This document shows, piece by piece, positions 23,481 to 31,788 of a stretch of 64,000 nucleotides of DNA; the stretch's first letter is position 1, and the number at the start of each line of letters is the position of its first letter. This DNA is from Niveispirillum sp943370215 (GTDB lineage Bacteria > Pseudomonadota > Alphaproteobacteria > Azospirillales > Azospirillaceae), in contig CALRQC020000006.1 in NCBI GenBank assembly GCA_943370215.1, positions 1 to 64,000 of the forward strand, given 5' to 3'. The notes beneath the pieces are model-generated. The model did not search any database, was not told the origin of the DNA, and saw only the letters and a program-made list of their open reading frames with translations. A program made the translations under genes and the position numbers.

Positions 23481-24998
23481 ATGTTCATCGCGCGAACCGC
23501 TGCTGTGGGCGGCTTGGGATGGCTGGGGGCGGGTCGGACGGGCGGCGCCATGGCGGGCCTATATGAAAGTATGCTGGACGGTATGCCCATCGCCGTTATG
23601 CTGTGCGAACTGAAGGATTTCCGCATCACCTATGTGAACAAGAAATCCTATGATCTGCTGGACCGCATCGCCCATGTACTGAGGGTGAAGCCCAGTGAGA
23701 TCGTTGGCCAGTCCATCGACATCTTCCACAAGAACCCGCAGCATCAGCGCCGGATGCTGGCCGATCCGAAGAACCTTCCTCACCGTGCCCGCATCGCCAT
23801 TGAGGGCGAGTGGCTGGACCTGAATATCAGTGCGGTCATGGATGCGCGCGGCGCCTATGTCGGCCCCATGCTGACTTGGAATGTCATCACCGAACAGGTC
23901 AAGGCGGAACAGCAGACCAAGAAGCTGATCGGCATGATCGACCGGATGCCGATCAATGTCATGACCTGCGATCCCAATGACAATTACCGCATCGATTATG
24001 CCAACCGGACCAGCATCGAGACACTGCGCACCCTGGAAAAACATCTGCCGATCAAGGCCGACCAGTTGGTCGGCTCCTCCATCGATATTTTCCACAAACG
24101 GCCGACCCATCAGCGCAGCATGTTGGCCGATCCCAACAATCTGCCTCATGAAACCTTCATCCGGGTGGGACCGGAGACGTTGCACCTGAAAGTGTCGGCC
24201 ATGACGGATGGTACCGGCAAGTATATCGGCCCCATGCTCACCTGGTCGGTGGAAAGCGCCAACCGGGCCATGGCGGAAAAGGTTCAGGAGGCGGTGAAGG
24301 CCGTGACCGGCAATGCCGCCGACCTGTCACAGGCGGCCACCACCCTGGATAATGCCGCCCGCACCATGCGTGGGCTGGTTGGCGATGCCAGTGTCGCCAC
24401 CGATGAGGTGGTGCAGGCCATCGGCGCCATCGCCCAGCAGATGCAGCAGGCATCCAACCTGTCGCAAGGTGCTGTGGAAGATGCCGGCCGATCGGCTGAA
24501 AAGGTGGAACAGCTTTCCGCCGTCACCCAGCGCATCACCGCCATTGTCGATCTGATCCGCTCCATCGCCGGCCAGACCAATCTGCTGGCGCTGAATGCGA
24601 CCATTGAGGCCGCGCGGGCAGGCGAAGCCGGCAAGGGTTTCGCTGTGGTGGCAGGGGAGGTGAAAATCCTGGCTGGCCAAACGGCGAAGGCGACAGGTGA
24701 GATCGAACAGCAGATCGAACAGATCCAATCCGCCATGGCCGAGACGGTGGAAGCGATCGGCAAGATCGGCGGGACCACCCGCCGTCTCAGCGGCATTGCC
24801 AAGGATGTCTCCGACGCGATCGGCCGGCAGGCCACTGCCACCCAGCAGGTGAAGGTCGGCATGAGCGGGGTTACGGATGCCTGTGACCGCAACGGTGTGG
24901 CGGTCAAGGCCTTGCTGGAAACCGCCGCGGCCCTGGATGGTACGGCGGGCAATCTGGATCAGGAAACCCGGCTGTTCCTTTCCCGGAAACGGGGATAG
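23481..24998 (+). CDS. Soluble PAS-PAS methyl-accepting chemotaxis protein
   Basis: The 505-residue chemoreceptor has no clear membrane anchor; the N-terminal segment is only weakly hydrophobic. Two tandem PAS domains carry duplicated motifs (GQSIDIFHKNPQHQRRMLADPKNLPH and a second copy starting GSSIDIFHKRPTHQR), each followed by a GPMLTW strand. The C-terminal signalling hairpin has the canonical tip ending NLLALNATIEAARAGEAGKGF. It probably senses a cytoplasmic or redox cue and feeds CheA. The ATG at 23481 follows GGAGGGGG; longer starts are unnecessary. It converges with the 25.1 kb operon across a terminator-like stem. Confidence 0.9.
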   Translation: MFIARTAAVGGLGWLGAGRTGGAMAGLYESMLDGMPIAVMLCELKDFRITYVNKKSYDLLDRIAHVLRVKPSEIVGQSIDIFHKNPQHQRRMLADPKNLPHRARIAIEGEWLDLNISAVMDARGAYVGPMLTWNVITEQVKAEQQTKKLIGMIDRMPINVMTCDPNDNYRIDYANRTSIETLRTLEKHLPIKADQLVGSSIDIFHKRPTHQRSMLADPNNLPHETFIRVGPETLHLKVSAMTDGTGKYIGPMLTWSVESANRAMAEKVQEAVKAVTGNAADLSQAATTLDNAARTMRGLVGDASVATDEVVQAIGAIAQQMQQASNLSQGAVEDAGRSAEKVEQLSAVTQRITAIVDLIRSIAGQTNLLALNATIEAARAGEAGKGFAVVAGEVKILAGQTAKATGEIEQQIEQIQSAMAETVEAIGKIGGTTRRLSGIAKDVSDAIGRQATATQQVKVGMSGVTDACDRNGVAVKALLETAAALDGTAGNLDQETRLFLSRKRG

Positions 24999-25014
24999 GC
25001 CGCGTTCTCACCTC

Positions 25015-25047
25015 TCCCCCGGTGATCGCAAGCGGCCACCGGGGGGA
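25015..25047. terminator. Convergent stem-loop between chemoreceptor and ATPase operon
   Basis: TCCCCCGGTG and CACCGGGGGGA pair around a 12-nt loop between two convergent genes. T-tracts are weak on both sides. Confidence 0.55.
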
Positions 25048-25052
25048 AGACC

Positions 25053-25751
25053 TTACAGGGCGTAACGCAGCGTTGCCGTGCGCCCGCCATCGCTGACGGT
25101 CAGGCCGCTGGACATGATGCGCATAATCTCCAGCCCGCGACCGGATTTTGCTTCCGGATTGCAGGGATATTGCACAGCGGCGGGGTCATAGCCGCCGCCC
25201 TGGTCACTGACCCTGACATGCAGGAAGCCATCGGCAATCCAGGCGTAAAGATCCACCCGCTTGCGGGCCTTGGCGGGGTCGGCCAGGGTGGTGGTCAGAT
25301 GCTGGCAGAAGGCGTCGAACTGTGCCGGATCATCCACCAGTGAACTGCCCAGGGCCAGATTGCCATGCAGCACGGCGTTGATGATTGCCTCATGCAGGCT
25401 CAGTTCCACGTCATGGCGCAATGAACCGGGCAACATGCCGCGTGCCAGCAGCCCCTCGCAGAACTGGGCGGCCGTATCCAAGGTCCAGGCCAGCCTTGTG
25501 GTCAGGGAGACCAGCAACTGCCCCTGGCCCAGGGCATCAGCCAGCGCTGCGGTTGGCAGCGGGCCCTCGCAATATTCCACCACGGCGGCACAGCGGCCCC
25601 GCAAGGCGACCCCCAAATCCCCCGCCGCCCCTTCCGGCAGCAGGCGGATGGTGGCAGCGCTGGCATCGCCGCCGATCGGCACATTCAGCAACTGTGCGGC
25701 CCGGGATAGTTCCGACTGTTCCAGCCCTTCACCCGTGAGCCGATAACCCAT
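25053..25751 (-). CDS. RsbW-like ATP-binding protein (HATPase), last gene of a three-gene operon
   Basis: The 232-residue protein ends in a GHKL ATPase of the anti-sigma/RsbW type: N-box ELSLHEAIINAVLHGN, G1 VSDQGGGYD and G2 SGRGLEIMRIM. No H-box is present, so it is not a complete histidine kinase. The N-terminal 90 residues (PIGGDASAATIRLLPEG, LRGRCAAVVEYCEG) are unassigned. It overlaps the upstream gene by 23 bp and is the third of three overlapping genes. A partner-switching or stress-signal role is inferred from the fold alone. Confidence 0.82.
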   Translation of the reverse strand: MGYRLTGEGLEQSELSRAAQLLNVPIGGDASAATIRLLPEGAAGDLGVALRGRCAAVVEYCEGPLPTAALADALGQGQLLVSLTTRLAWTLDTAAQFCEGLLARGMLPGSLRHDVELSLHEAIINAVLHGNLALGSSLVDDPAQFDAFCQHLTTTLADPAKARKRVDLYAWIADGFLHVRVSDQGGGYDPAAVQYPCNPEAKSGRGLEIMRIMSSGLTVSDGGRTATLRYAL

Positions 25752-26337
25752 GATGCCTCCGCCCGCTTTGTCCGTTCAAGTCGGCCGGTTGCCCGGCATT
25801 CAGTCCGTCCTCGGTAATATCCGCCATGGCGCAGACCCCGGCGATAAAACCTTCAGCCGGAGGATACTTCCTCAGGGCGCGTGCGTGCAATTCTTCCGGC
25901 GAACGGGCAAAGCCGTGAAACATTCTTCCCTCGTTCCAGGGCGGCAAGCCTGCTGCGGCCTCCTGCCGCCCCAGGCTGCCATTGGCCACCATCAGCGACC
26001 ATAGCCGGTCGAAGCGGTGCCATTCCCGGTCCAGCATCAGGATGGATTGCTTGGGCGCTTCGCGCAATCGTGCCAGCCGGGCCTCTGCCACGTTGGTGGC
26101 GGCGACCATCTGGGCAATGTGGTTTTCCGCCTCCAGAATGGCGTTGCGCACATTATCGGTTTCCCGGCGGGCCTGGCGCAGCTTGGCGGCCAGCACGTTC
26201 TTTTCATCCACTGTGCGCGACAATCGCCGCTCCACCTGTCGGATCAGCCGCAAGACCCGCCGGCCGGACAGGATGATGCCTGCGCCGGCCACCGCCAGCA
26301 CGAACAGGCTGATCAGATTCATCAAGCTGAAGGTCAT
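25729..26337 (-). CDS. Membrane-anchored coiled-coil protein B, unknown family
   Basis: The 202-residue product has one N-terminal helix (LMNLISLFVLAVAGAGIIL), a long coiled coil (about 30-92, RQVERRLSRTVDEKNVLAAKL) and a C-terminal domain with SILMLDREWHRFDRLW and ARSPEELHARALRKYPPAEGF. The last block parallels APSEHQARQLLANAYPPQEGY in the protein encoded immediately upstream, so the two are divergent paralogues. It overlaps both neighbours (4 bp and 23 bp). I recognise no named family. Tail residues after about 170 are low complexity. Confidence 0.75.
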   Translation of the reverse strand: MTFSLMNLISLFVLAVAGAGIILSGRRVLRLIRQVERRLSRTVDEKNVLAAKLRQARRETDNVRNAILEAENHIAQMVAATNVAEARLARLREAPKQSILMLDREWHRFDRLWSLMVANGSLGRQEAAAGLPPWNEGRMFHGFARSPEELHARALRKYPPAEGFIAGVCAMADITEDGLNAGQPADLNGQSGRRHHGLSAHG

Positions 26338-26900
26338 GACGATGTTCCTGTCCAGCGGCTGACCGTGATCAATTCCCGCAAGGCGTAACCTTCCTGGGGC
26401 GGATAGGCGTTCGCCAGCAACTGCCGCGCCTGATGTTCGCTGGGGGCCCAGACGCGAATCTGATTCTGATAACGCCAGATCACCGGGGCGCTATCGAAAT
26501 CCTTGGTGGAGAGGTCGGCCAGACGCTTGTTATCCAGCTTGACGATGAACAACGAGTCGCCAATGGCCTGCTGGCCCAGATGATGCCACACCTGCACCCG
26601 GTCGCGTTCGGCACTGGTCAGCATCACTTCCAGTCGGCTCAACTGCGATTTCATCCGAAAACGCTCGGCGTTGCGGCGGTCGCGCAGGGCGCTCTGCTCC
26701 ATATTCTGGGCCAGCGCCCGTTCCAGCAAGGGACGGGTTTCTTTGATTTCCCGCTGCACCTTGGCGTGATCGGCGATCCATTCATAAATGTCAGGCAGAA
26801 CCACCCGCAGCAGTTCCAGCACCACGGTGGCTACCAGGCACGCGGCCGCCAGGGACAGGATGAATACATCCGATGCGGCCAGTTCGATCTGCATTCCCAC
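26334..26900 (-). CDS. Membrane-anchored coiled-coil protein A, unknown family
   Basis: The 188-residue protein has one N-terminal membrane helix (VFILSLAAACLVATVVLELL), a charged helical region (VQREIKETRPLLERALAQ; SALRDRRNAERFRMKSQLSRLEVML) and a C-terminal domain of about 75 residues (SLFIVKLDNKRLADL, IWRYQNQIRVWAPSEHQ, AYPPQEGY). It is the first gene of the operon and overlaps the next by 4 bp. The start is GTG at 26900 with GGGGGG nine bases upstream; an ATG two codons later (26894) is possible. Function unknown. Confidence 0.75.
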   Translation of the reverse strand: MGMQIELAASDVFILSLAAACLVATVVLELLRVVLPDIYEWIADHAKVQREIKETRPLLERALAQNMEQSALRDRRNAERFRMKSQLSRLEVMLTSAERDRVQVWHHLGQQAIGDSLFIVKLDNKRLADLSTKDFDSAPVIWRYQNQIRVWAPSEHQARQLLANAYPPQEGYALRELITVSRWTGTSS

Positions 26901-27071
26901 CGTCGCCGTCCCCCCACAGCAGGCTTAACGGTTGTATTTGAACACACCAATTGCAGATATCCATAATTAAGATTTTTCTCGGGCAATCAACGGCGTCGCC
27001 GGGTCGTGACAGCGGCATCCGGCGGGCCTATGCTGCGCCCAACCTCACGCTGACCCTGAAGGATCGTGAAC

Positions 27072-29735
27072 ATGGACAAGTCCGTTCTGGACACCGTATC
27101 ACCCAAGGCCATCCTGCTGCGCGATTACGCGCCCCCGGCCTGGTGGATCGATCAGGTGGACCTGGATGTGGACCTGCAGGAGGATGGTACGCGCGTGCTG
27201 TCCCGGCTTTCCCTCCGCCGCAACGCCGATCTGTCGACATCTCCCCTGGTGCTGGACGGGCAGGAGATGGAATTGCTGTCGGTCGCCATTGATGGCCGTC
27301 TGCTCAGCCCCGATGATTATGCGCTGACGCCCGACAGGCTGACCCTGACCGGCCTGCCCGATCAGGCGGTGGTTGAGATTGTCACCCGCATCCATCCGGA
27401 AAAGAATACGGCGCTGGAAGGGCTTTACAAATCGTCGGGCAATTTCTGCACCCAGTGCGAGGCGGAAGGTTTCCGCAAGATCACCTATTTCCAGGACCGG
27501 CCGGACGTGATGGCCCGCTACACAGTGCGGATTGAGGCCGACAAGGCCGCCTATCCGGTGCTGCTGTCCAACGGCAATCTGGTGGGGGAAGGGGAGGCGG
27601 AGGGCGGCCGCCACTGGGCGCGCTGGGAAGACCCGTGGCCCAAGCCCTGCTATCTGTTCGCCCTGGTGGCCGGCAAGCTGGTGCATATCGAGGATCATTT
27701 CCAGACCCGGTCCGGCCGCAACGTTACCCTGCGCATCTATGTGGAGCCGGGGAACGAGGATAAGTGCGGCCACGCCATGGAAAGCCTGAAGAAATCCATG
27801 AAGTGGGATGAGGATGTCTATGGTCTGGAATATGATCTGGATATTTTCAACATCGTCGCCGTGGGTGACTTCAACATGGGCGCGATGGAAAACAAGTCGC
27901 TCAATATTTTCAACACCAAGTATATCCTGGCCCGGCCGGACACCGCCACCGATACGGACTTCTTAGGGATTGAGTCGGTGGTGGCGCATGAATATTTCCA
28001 TAACTGGACCGGCAACCGTGTCACCTGCCGCGACTGGTTCCAACTGTCGCTGAAGGAAGGGCTGACCGTCTTCCGCGATCAGGAATTCAGCGCCGACATG
28101 AATTCCGCCCCGGTGAAGCGCATCCAGGATGTCACCCGCCTGCGGCAGGTGCAGTTTGCCGAGGATGCCGGCCCCACCGCCCATCCGGTCCGCCCGGACA
28201 GCTATATTGAGATCAACAATTTCTACACCCCCACCGTGTACGAGAAGGGGGCGGAAGTGCTGCGCATGTACCGTACCCTGCTGGGGGCGGGCGGCTATCG
28301 GCGCGGCATCGACCTTTATTTCCAGCGCCATGATGGTCAGGCGGTGACGACCGACGATTTCCTGGCCGCCATGCGCGATGCCAACCCGGATGCGGGCGTG
28401 GATTGGGAACAGTTCCGCCGCTGGTATGCCCAGGCCGGCACGCCGGGCATCAGCGGCCATGGCGTCTATGATGCCTCTGCCCGCACCTATACGCTGACGC
28501 TGGCACAGTCGCTGGCCCCCACGCCGGGCCAGCCGGAAAAGCTGCCCATGCTGGTGCCGGTGGCGCTGGGCCTGGTCGGGCCGGATGGGGCGGATTTGCC
28601 GCTGCGCCTGCAAGGCGAGGCGGCGGCGGTTGGCACATCGCGTGTGCTGTCGCTGAGCGCTGCCGAACAGAGCTTCACCTTTGTCGATGTGCCGGCGCGG
28701 CCGGTGCCGTCGCTGTTCCGGGGCTTCTCTGCCCCGGTGAAGCTGGGCTTTGATTACAGCGATGCCGACCTCACCTTCCTGATGGCGCATGACAGCGACG
28801 CCTTCAACCGCTGGGAGGCGGGGCAGACGCTGGCATCCCGCCTGCTGCTGTCGCTGGTGGCCGACAATGCCGCCGGGCGCGACATGCTGGTGCCGGACAG
28901 CTTCATCGCCGCCATCGGCCAGACCGTGGCGCGCGCCGATGAAGACCCGGCCTTTGCCGCCTTGGCGCTGGCCTTGCCATCGGAAAATTATCTGGGCCAG
29001 TTGATGGGGGTGATCGATGTCGATGGCATCCACGCCGCCCGCGAACTGGTGCGGGCCAGCATCGGCAAGGCCCACCGGGCGGCCCTGCTGGCGCTCTACC
29101 ATGCCTATCGGGAAGGGGAGAGCTTCAGCGTTTCGCCCGAGGCGATCGGCCGCCGCGCCGCGCGCAACGCGGCCTTGGCCTATCTGATGGCGGCAGGCGA
29201 TGCGGAGGGCAAGGCCCTGGCCCTGGCCCAGTACCGCAGCGCCACCGGCATGACCGATGTGATCACAGCATTGGCCCTGATCGCGGATAGCGACATGCCG
29301 GAACGTGCCGACGCGCTCGCCACCTTTGCCGAGAAGTGGCAGGGCGAGGCGCTGGTGATGGATAAATGGTTCATGATCCAGGCGGGCAGCAGCCGGCCCG
29401 GCGTGCTGGCCGAGGTGACGGAACTGTTGAACCATCCCGGCTTCAACATCCGCAACCCCAACAAGGTCTATGCGCTGGTGGGCGGTTTCACCGGCAATGC
29501 CGTGGCCTTCCATGCGGCGGATGGCTCCGGCTATCAGTTCCTGGCCGACCGGGTGATTGAACTGAACAAGCTGAACCCCCAGGTGGCCAGCCGCATGGCC
29601 AAGGCCTTTGCCCGCTGGCGCAAGTACGGGCTGGAGCGTCAGGCCGCTGCCAAGGTGGCGCTGGAGCGGATTGCCCATACGCCGGACCTGTCACCCAACG
29701 TGTATGAAATCATCTCCCGCAGCCTGGAAGGGTAA
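27072..29735 (+). CDS. pepN: Aminopeptidase N (M1 zinc metallopeptidase)
   Basis: The 887-residue enzyme removes N-terminal residues from peptides in the cytoplasm. It has the exopeptidase motif GAMENK (about residue 270) and the zinc site HEYFHNWTG (about 306) with the third ligand Glu in LKEGLTVFRDQEFS (about 329). The N-terminal beta domain (YAPPAWWIDQVDLDVDL) and the C-terminal alpha-helical domain (LNKLNPQVASRMAKAFARW, SPNVYEIISRSL) match the E. coli-type PepN. The ATG at 27072 has AAGGAT eight bases upstream; GTG at 27066 is the alternative. Confidence 0.96.
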   Translation: MDKSVLDTVSPKAILLRDYAPPAWWIDQVDLDVDLQEDGTRVLSRLSLRRNADLSTSPLVLDGQEMELLSVAIDGRLLSPDDYALTPDRLTLTGLPDQAVVEIVTRIHPEKNTALEGLYKSSGNFCTQCEAEGFRKITYFQDRPDVMARYTVRIEADKAAYPVLLSNGNLVGEGEAEGGRHWARWEDPWPKPCYLFALVAGKLVHIEDHFQTRSGRNVTLRIYVEPGNEDKCGHAMESLKKSMKWDEDVYGLEYDLDIFNIVAVGDFNMGAMENKSLNIFNTKYILARPDTATDTDFLGIESVVAHEYFHNWTGNRVTCRDWFQLSLKEGLTVFRDQEFSADMNSAPVKRIQDVTRLRQVQFAEDAGPTAHPVRPDSYIEINNFYTPTVYEKGAEVLRMYRTLLGAGGYRRGIDLYFQRHDGQAVTTDDFLAAMRDANPDAGVDWEQFRRWYAQAGTPGISGHGVYDASARTYTLTLAQSLAPTPGQPEKLPMLVPVALGLVGPDGADLPLRLQGEAAAVGTSRVLSLSAAEQSFTFVDVPARPVPSLFRGFSAPVKLGFDYSDADLTFLMAHDSDAFNRWEAGQTLASRLLLSLVADNAAGRDMLVPDSFIAAIGQTVARADEDPAFAALALALPSENYLGQLMGVIDVDGIHAARELVRASIGKAHRAALLALYHAYREGESFSVSPEAIGRRAARNAALAYLMAAGDAEGKALALAQYRSATGMTDVITALALIADSDMPERADALATFAEKWQGEALVMDKWFMIQAGSSRPGVLAEVTELLNHPGFNIRNPNKVYALVGGFTGNAVAFHAADGSGYQFLADRVIELNKLNPQVASRMAKAFARWRKYGLERQAAAKVALERIAHTPDLSPNVYEIISRSLEG

Positions 29736-29757
29736 AGGGTAACACCTTTCCTTGTCC

Positions 29758-29964
29758 TCACTCCCCGGCCAGTGCCTCCATATAGGCGCTGGCCGGGCGC
29801 TGGGGCGTGTAATAATAGCCGGATTCCATCCGGGCCTTTTCTGCCTGATGCTGCATCACGCTCAGCACCGGCAGCGACCAGGCCGCCCCCAGCAGCGCCA
29901 CCCACAGGGTGACGATGCCGGCCTTATGTTGAAAAGTCGCACGATCCCGCAGACGCCACCGCAT
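29758..29964 (-). CDS. Small single-helix membrane protein (hypothetical)
   Basis: A 68-codon frame encodes a basic N-terminus (MRWRLRDRATFQHK), one hydrophobic segment (GIVTLWVALLGAAWSLPVLSVM) and a polar tail. AGGGTGG lies 5 bases before the ATG. It converges with pepN. No family is recognised; it is plausible as a gene but is supported only by the ribosome-binding site and membrane-like composition. Confidence 0.45.
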   Translation of the reverse strand: MRWRLRDRATFQHKAGIVTLWVALLGAAWSLPVLSVMQHQAEKARMESGYYYTPQRPASAYMEALAGE

Positions 29965-30116
29965 GGTGCCACCCTGTCGCCGTTTTAACCGGCGCCTTCC
30001 ATTGATCTGATAGGGTCATTATAGGGCAGGGGATTTGCCGGTTTCTTAACGCCGGCATGGCTTTGTCCCGTCGGGAACACGGCGGAAACGGGGCAAAGGG
30101 ATAGGCTATCCGTTCA

Positions 30117-30162
30117 CCCCATCCGGGAACCCGGATGGGGCTCTGCTGTTGTGGGGAACAGC
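30117..30162 (+). promoter_or_regulatory. Two tandem stem-loops in the leader of the YeaQ-like gene
   Basis: CCCCATCCGGG-AA-CCCGGATGGGG (30117-30140) is a perfect 11-bp dyad with a two-base centre. GCTGTT-GTGGGG-AACAGC (30145-30162) follows 4 bp later. Both lie within 66 bp upstream of the start codon. They could be an operator pair or mRNA leader structures. Confidence 0.5.
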
Positions 30163-30182
30163 GTCACTTCAGGGAATGCATC

Positions 30183-30437
30183 ATGGGTATCATTGCCACC
30201 TTGATCATCGGGCTGCTGATCGGGATCATCGCCAAGCTGTTGATGCCGGGGCGCGATCCGGGCGGTTTCATCCTCACCACCCTGCTGGGTATTGCCGGCG
30301 CCTTTGTGGCCACATATCTGGGCCAATCCATCGGCCTCTACCGGGTGGGGGAAGGGGCGGGATTTATTGGCGCCGTGGTGGGGGCCATGATCCTGCTGGC
30401 GCTGTACCGGGCGGTGGCGGGGGGCCGGCGGGACTGA
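30183..30437 (+). CDS. GlsB/YeaQ/YmgE family stress-response membrane protein
   Basis: The 84-residue protein consists of three hydrophobic segments with the family motifs IIGLLIGIIAKLLMPGRDPGGFILTTLLGIAGAF and GEGAGFIGAVVGAMILLALYR. This family (transglycosylase-associated protein) is small, membrane-resident and often induced by stress. The ATG at 30183 follows AGGGAA; the in-frame ATG at 30135 would add a cysteine-rich stretch inside the stem-loop leader and is unlikely. Confidence 0.9.
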   Translation: MGIIATLIIGLLIGIIAKLLMPGRDPGGFILTTLLGIAGAFVATYLGQSIGLYRVGEGAGFIGAVVGAMILLALYRAVAGGRRD

Positions 30438-30443
30438 TCCGCG

Positions 30444-30956
30444 CTACTGCGCCTGTTTCAGTTTTGCCGCTTGCTGGTGGGAGCGCCATTCCCATGGTGC
30501 TTCCACCCTGCCGGCCCACATCCCCCGCCGATAGGAGGAGGCGAGCGCTTCATCCGCCGCGTAGGCAGGGGTGAGGGCGCGATAGGCAAGCGCATAGCCC
30601 AGTTGCACCATGGCGCGGCCGATATCCACCCCGCGCACTTTGCAGGTGGCCAATTGGGGCGGCTTGCCCTGTTCCTTGCGCGGGGTGCAGGTGATCTCGT
30701 CATTATTCAGGATGCGTTCCAGCATCCGGCGGGACAGCTCGAAACAATCATATTCCGTGCCTTTCACATTTTTGCATTTCTGGCCGACATCGGGCGCGTC
30801 AATCCCATCCAGGCGGAAATCCTGTCCGTTGATGGTAACGATATCCCCTTCCTTGGCCGTGCCTTTGCCAACCACGGGGGCTGGGGCCTCCGCTGCCGAA
30901 ACAGGCGCGGCCAGGGCCAGAAACAAGGCCAGGGGGACAAGCATCTGCCCTGTCAC
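30444..30956 (-). CDS. Secreted thermonuclease-like (SNase-fold) protein
   Basis: The 170-residue protein has a signal peptide (LVPLALFLALAAPVSAAEA) and an SNase-type OB fold: GDIVTINGQDFRLDGIDAPDVGQKC, YDCFELSRRML, CTPRKEQGKPPQLATCKV and DIGRAMVQLGYALAYR. Cysteines suggest disulfides. The usual DGDT calcium/acid loop is replaced by KEGDIV, so nuclease activity is uncertain. It overlaps the SRAP gene stop as GTGA and is co-transcribed with it; an ATG at 30944 is an alternative start. Confidence 0.78.
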   Translation of the reverse strand: MTGQMLVPLALFLALAAPVSAAEAPAPVVGKGTAKEGDIVTINGQDFRLDGIDAPDVGQKCKNVKGTEYDCFELSRRMLERILNNDEITCTPRKEQGKPPQLATCKVRGVDIGRAMVQLGYALAYRALTPAYAADEALASSYRRGMWAGRVEAPWEWRSHQQAAKLKQAQ

Positions 30957-31657
30957 AGCAACATCCCCATCGGTTCTGCCAGGGCTGGTGCCGGGTCCAG
31001 CAGGGCAGGCCCCTCTGCCCGTGCACCATTGACCAGCGGGTTGACCGGTCGTGCCGTCAGCGTGCCGGCAGGGCTGGGCCGCAGCAGGGCGGCATCATTC
31101 CCCCCTTCCAGCCAGGCGCTACGCGCGGCGGCATCGGCCAGCAACACCGGCTGGCGATGATGCAGATGGGTGATATCCGGTCCAGCGTCGGTGGTCAGAA
31201 TGGTAAAGGTGAAAAGCGGGCGGTTGCCATCCGCCGGATCGCGCCAGATTTCCCACAGGCCCGCCATGGCCAGGGGGGCCCCATCCTGCCGGGTAATGAA
31301 CCAGGGTTGGCGTGGGGTGGTATCCGGTTTCCATTCATAAAACCCATCGGCGGGCACGATGGCGCGGCGACGACGAAAGGCTTCCCGGAAGCTGGGTTTT
31401 TCTGCTGCCGTCTCGCTCCGGGCATTGAACAGCTTGCCGCCGCCGCTGGCATCGGCAGCAAAACCCGGCACCAGTCCCCAGCGCATGGCAGTAAGGCCAA
31501 GGTCTCCCGCCGCATTGCGTCCGATCACCCCCGCGTCGCGCGTGGGCGCGATATTGAAGGCGGGAGCCAGATGGCGCGGGGGCAGATCATGGCGCAGGCG
31601 TGCATCGAAGGCTTCCGCCAGTGCCGCCAGATCCTTTTGCACAAACCGCCCGCACAT
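30953..31657 (-). CDS. SRAP (SOS response-associated peptidase) family protein
   Basis: The 234-residue protein begins MCGRF, placing the catalytic Cys at position 2 after Met removal; this cysteine forms a covalent crosslink with abasic sites in single-stranded DNA in the HMCES/YedK family. Other family blocks are NIAPTRDAGVI, MRWGLVPGF, LFNARSETAAEKPSFREAFRRRRAIVPADGFYEW and the active-site HHRQPVLL. The start is fixed by MCGRF; upstream in-frame codons to 31774 belong to the divergent promoter region. It overlaps the SNase-like gene by 4 bp. Confidence 0.93.
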   Translation of the reverse strand: MCGRFVQKDLAALAEAFDARLRHDLPPRHLAPAFNIAPTRDAGVIGRNAAGDLGLTAMRWGLVPGFAADASGGGKLFNARSETAAEKPSFREAFRRRRAIVPADGFYEWKPDTTPRQPWFITRQDGAPLAMAGLWEIWRDPADGNRPLFTFTILTTDAGPDITHLHHRQPVLLADAAARSAWLEGGNDAALLRPSPAGTLTARPVNPLVNGARAEGPALLDPAPALAEPMGMLL

Positions 31658-31788
31658 CGTCCTGTCTCGCCCTGGAAGCCTTTGATCAGCATAGCAGCCG
31701 CTATGCGGATGCGCAAAAGCCTGCGGGCAAAAGACTTGCCCCACCTCTACCCGCCGATATGATCGCAATCCCAAATCGATGGAGCCCC

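Noticed and set aside
22211..24998. A single operon from the NTF2-like gene through the PAS chemoreceptor
   Set aside because: A gap of about 165 bp without continuity separates the SDR gene from the chemoreceptor, which has its own ribosome-binding site.
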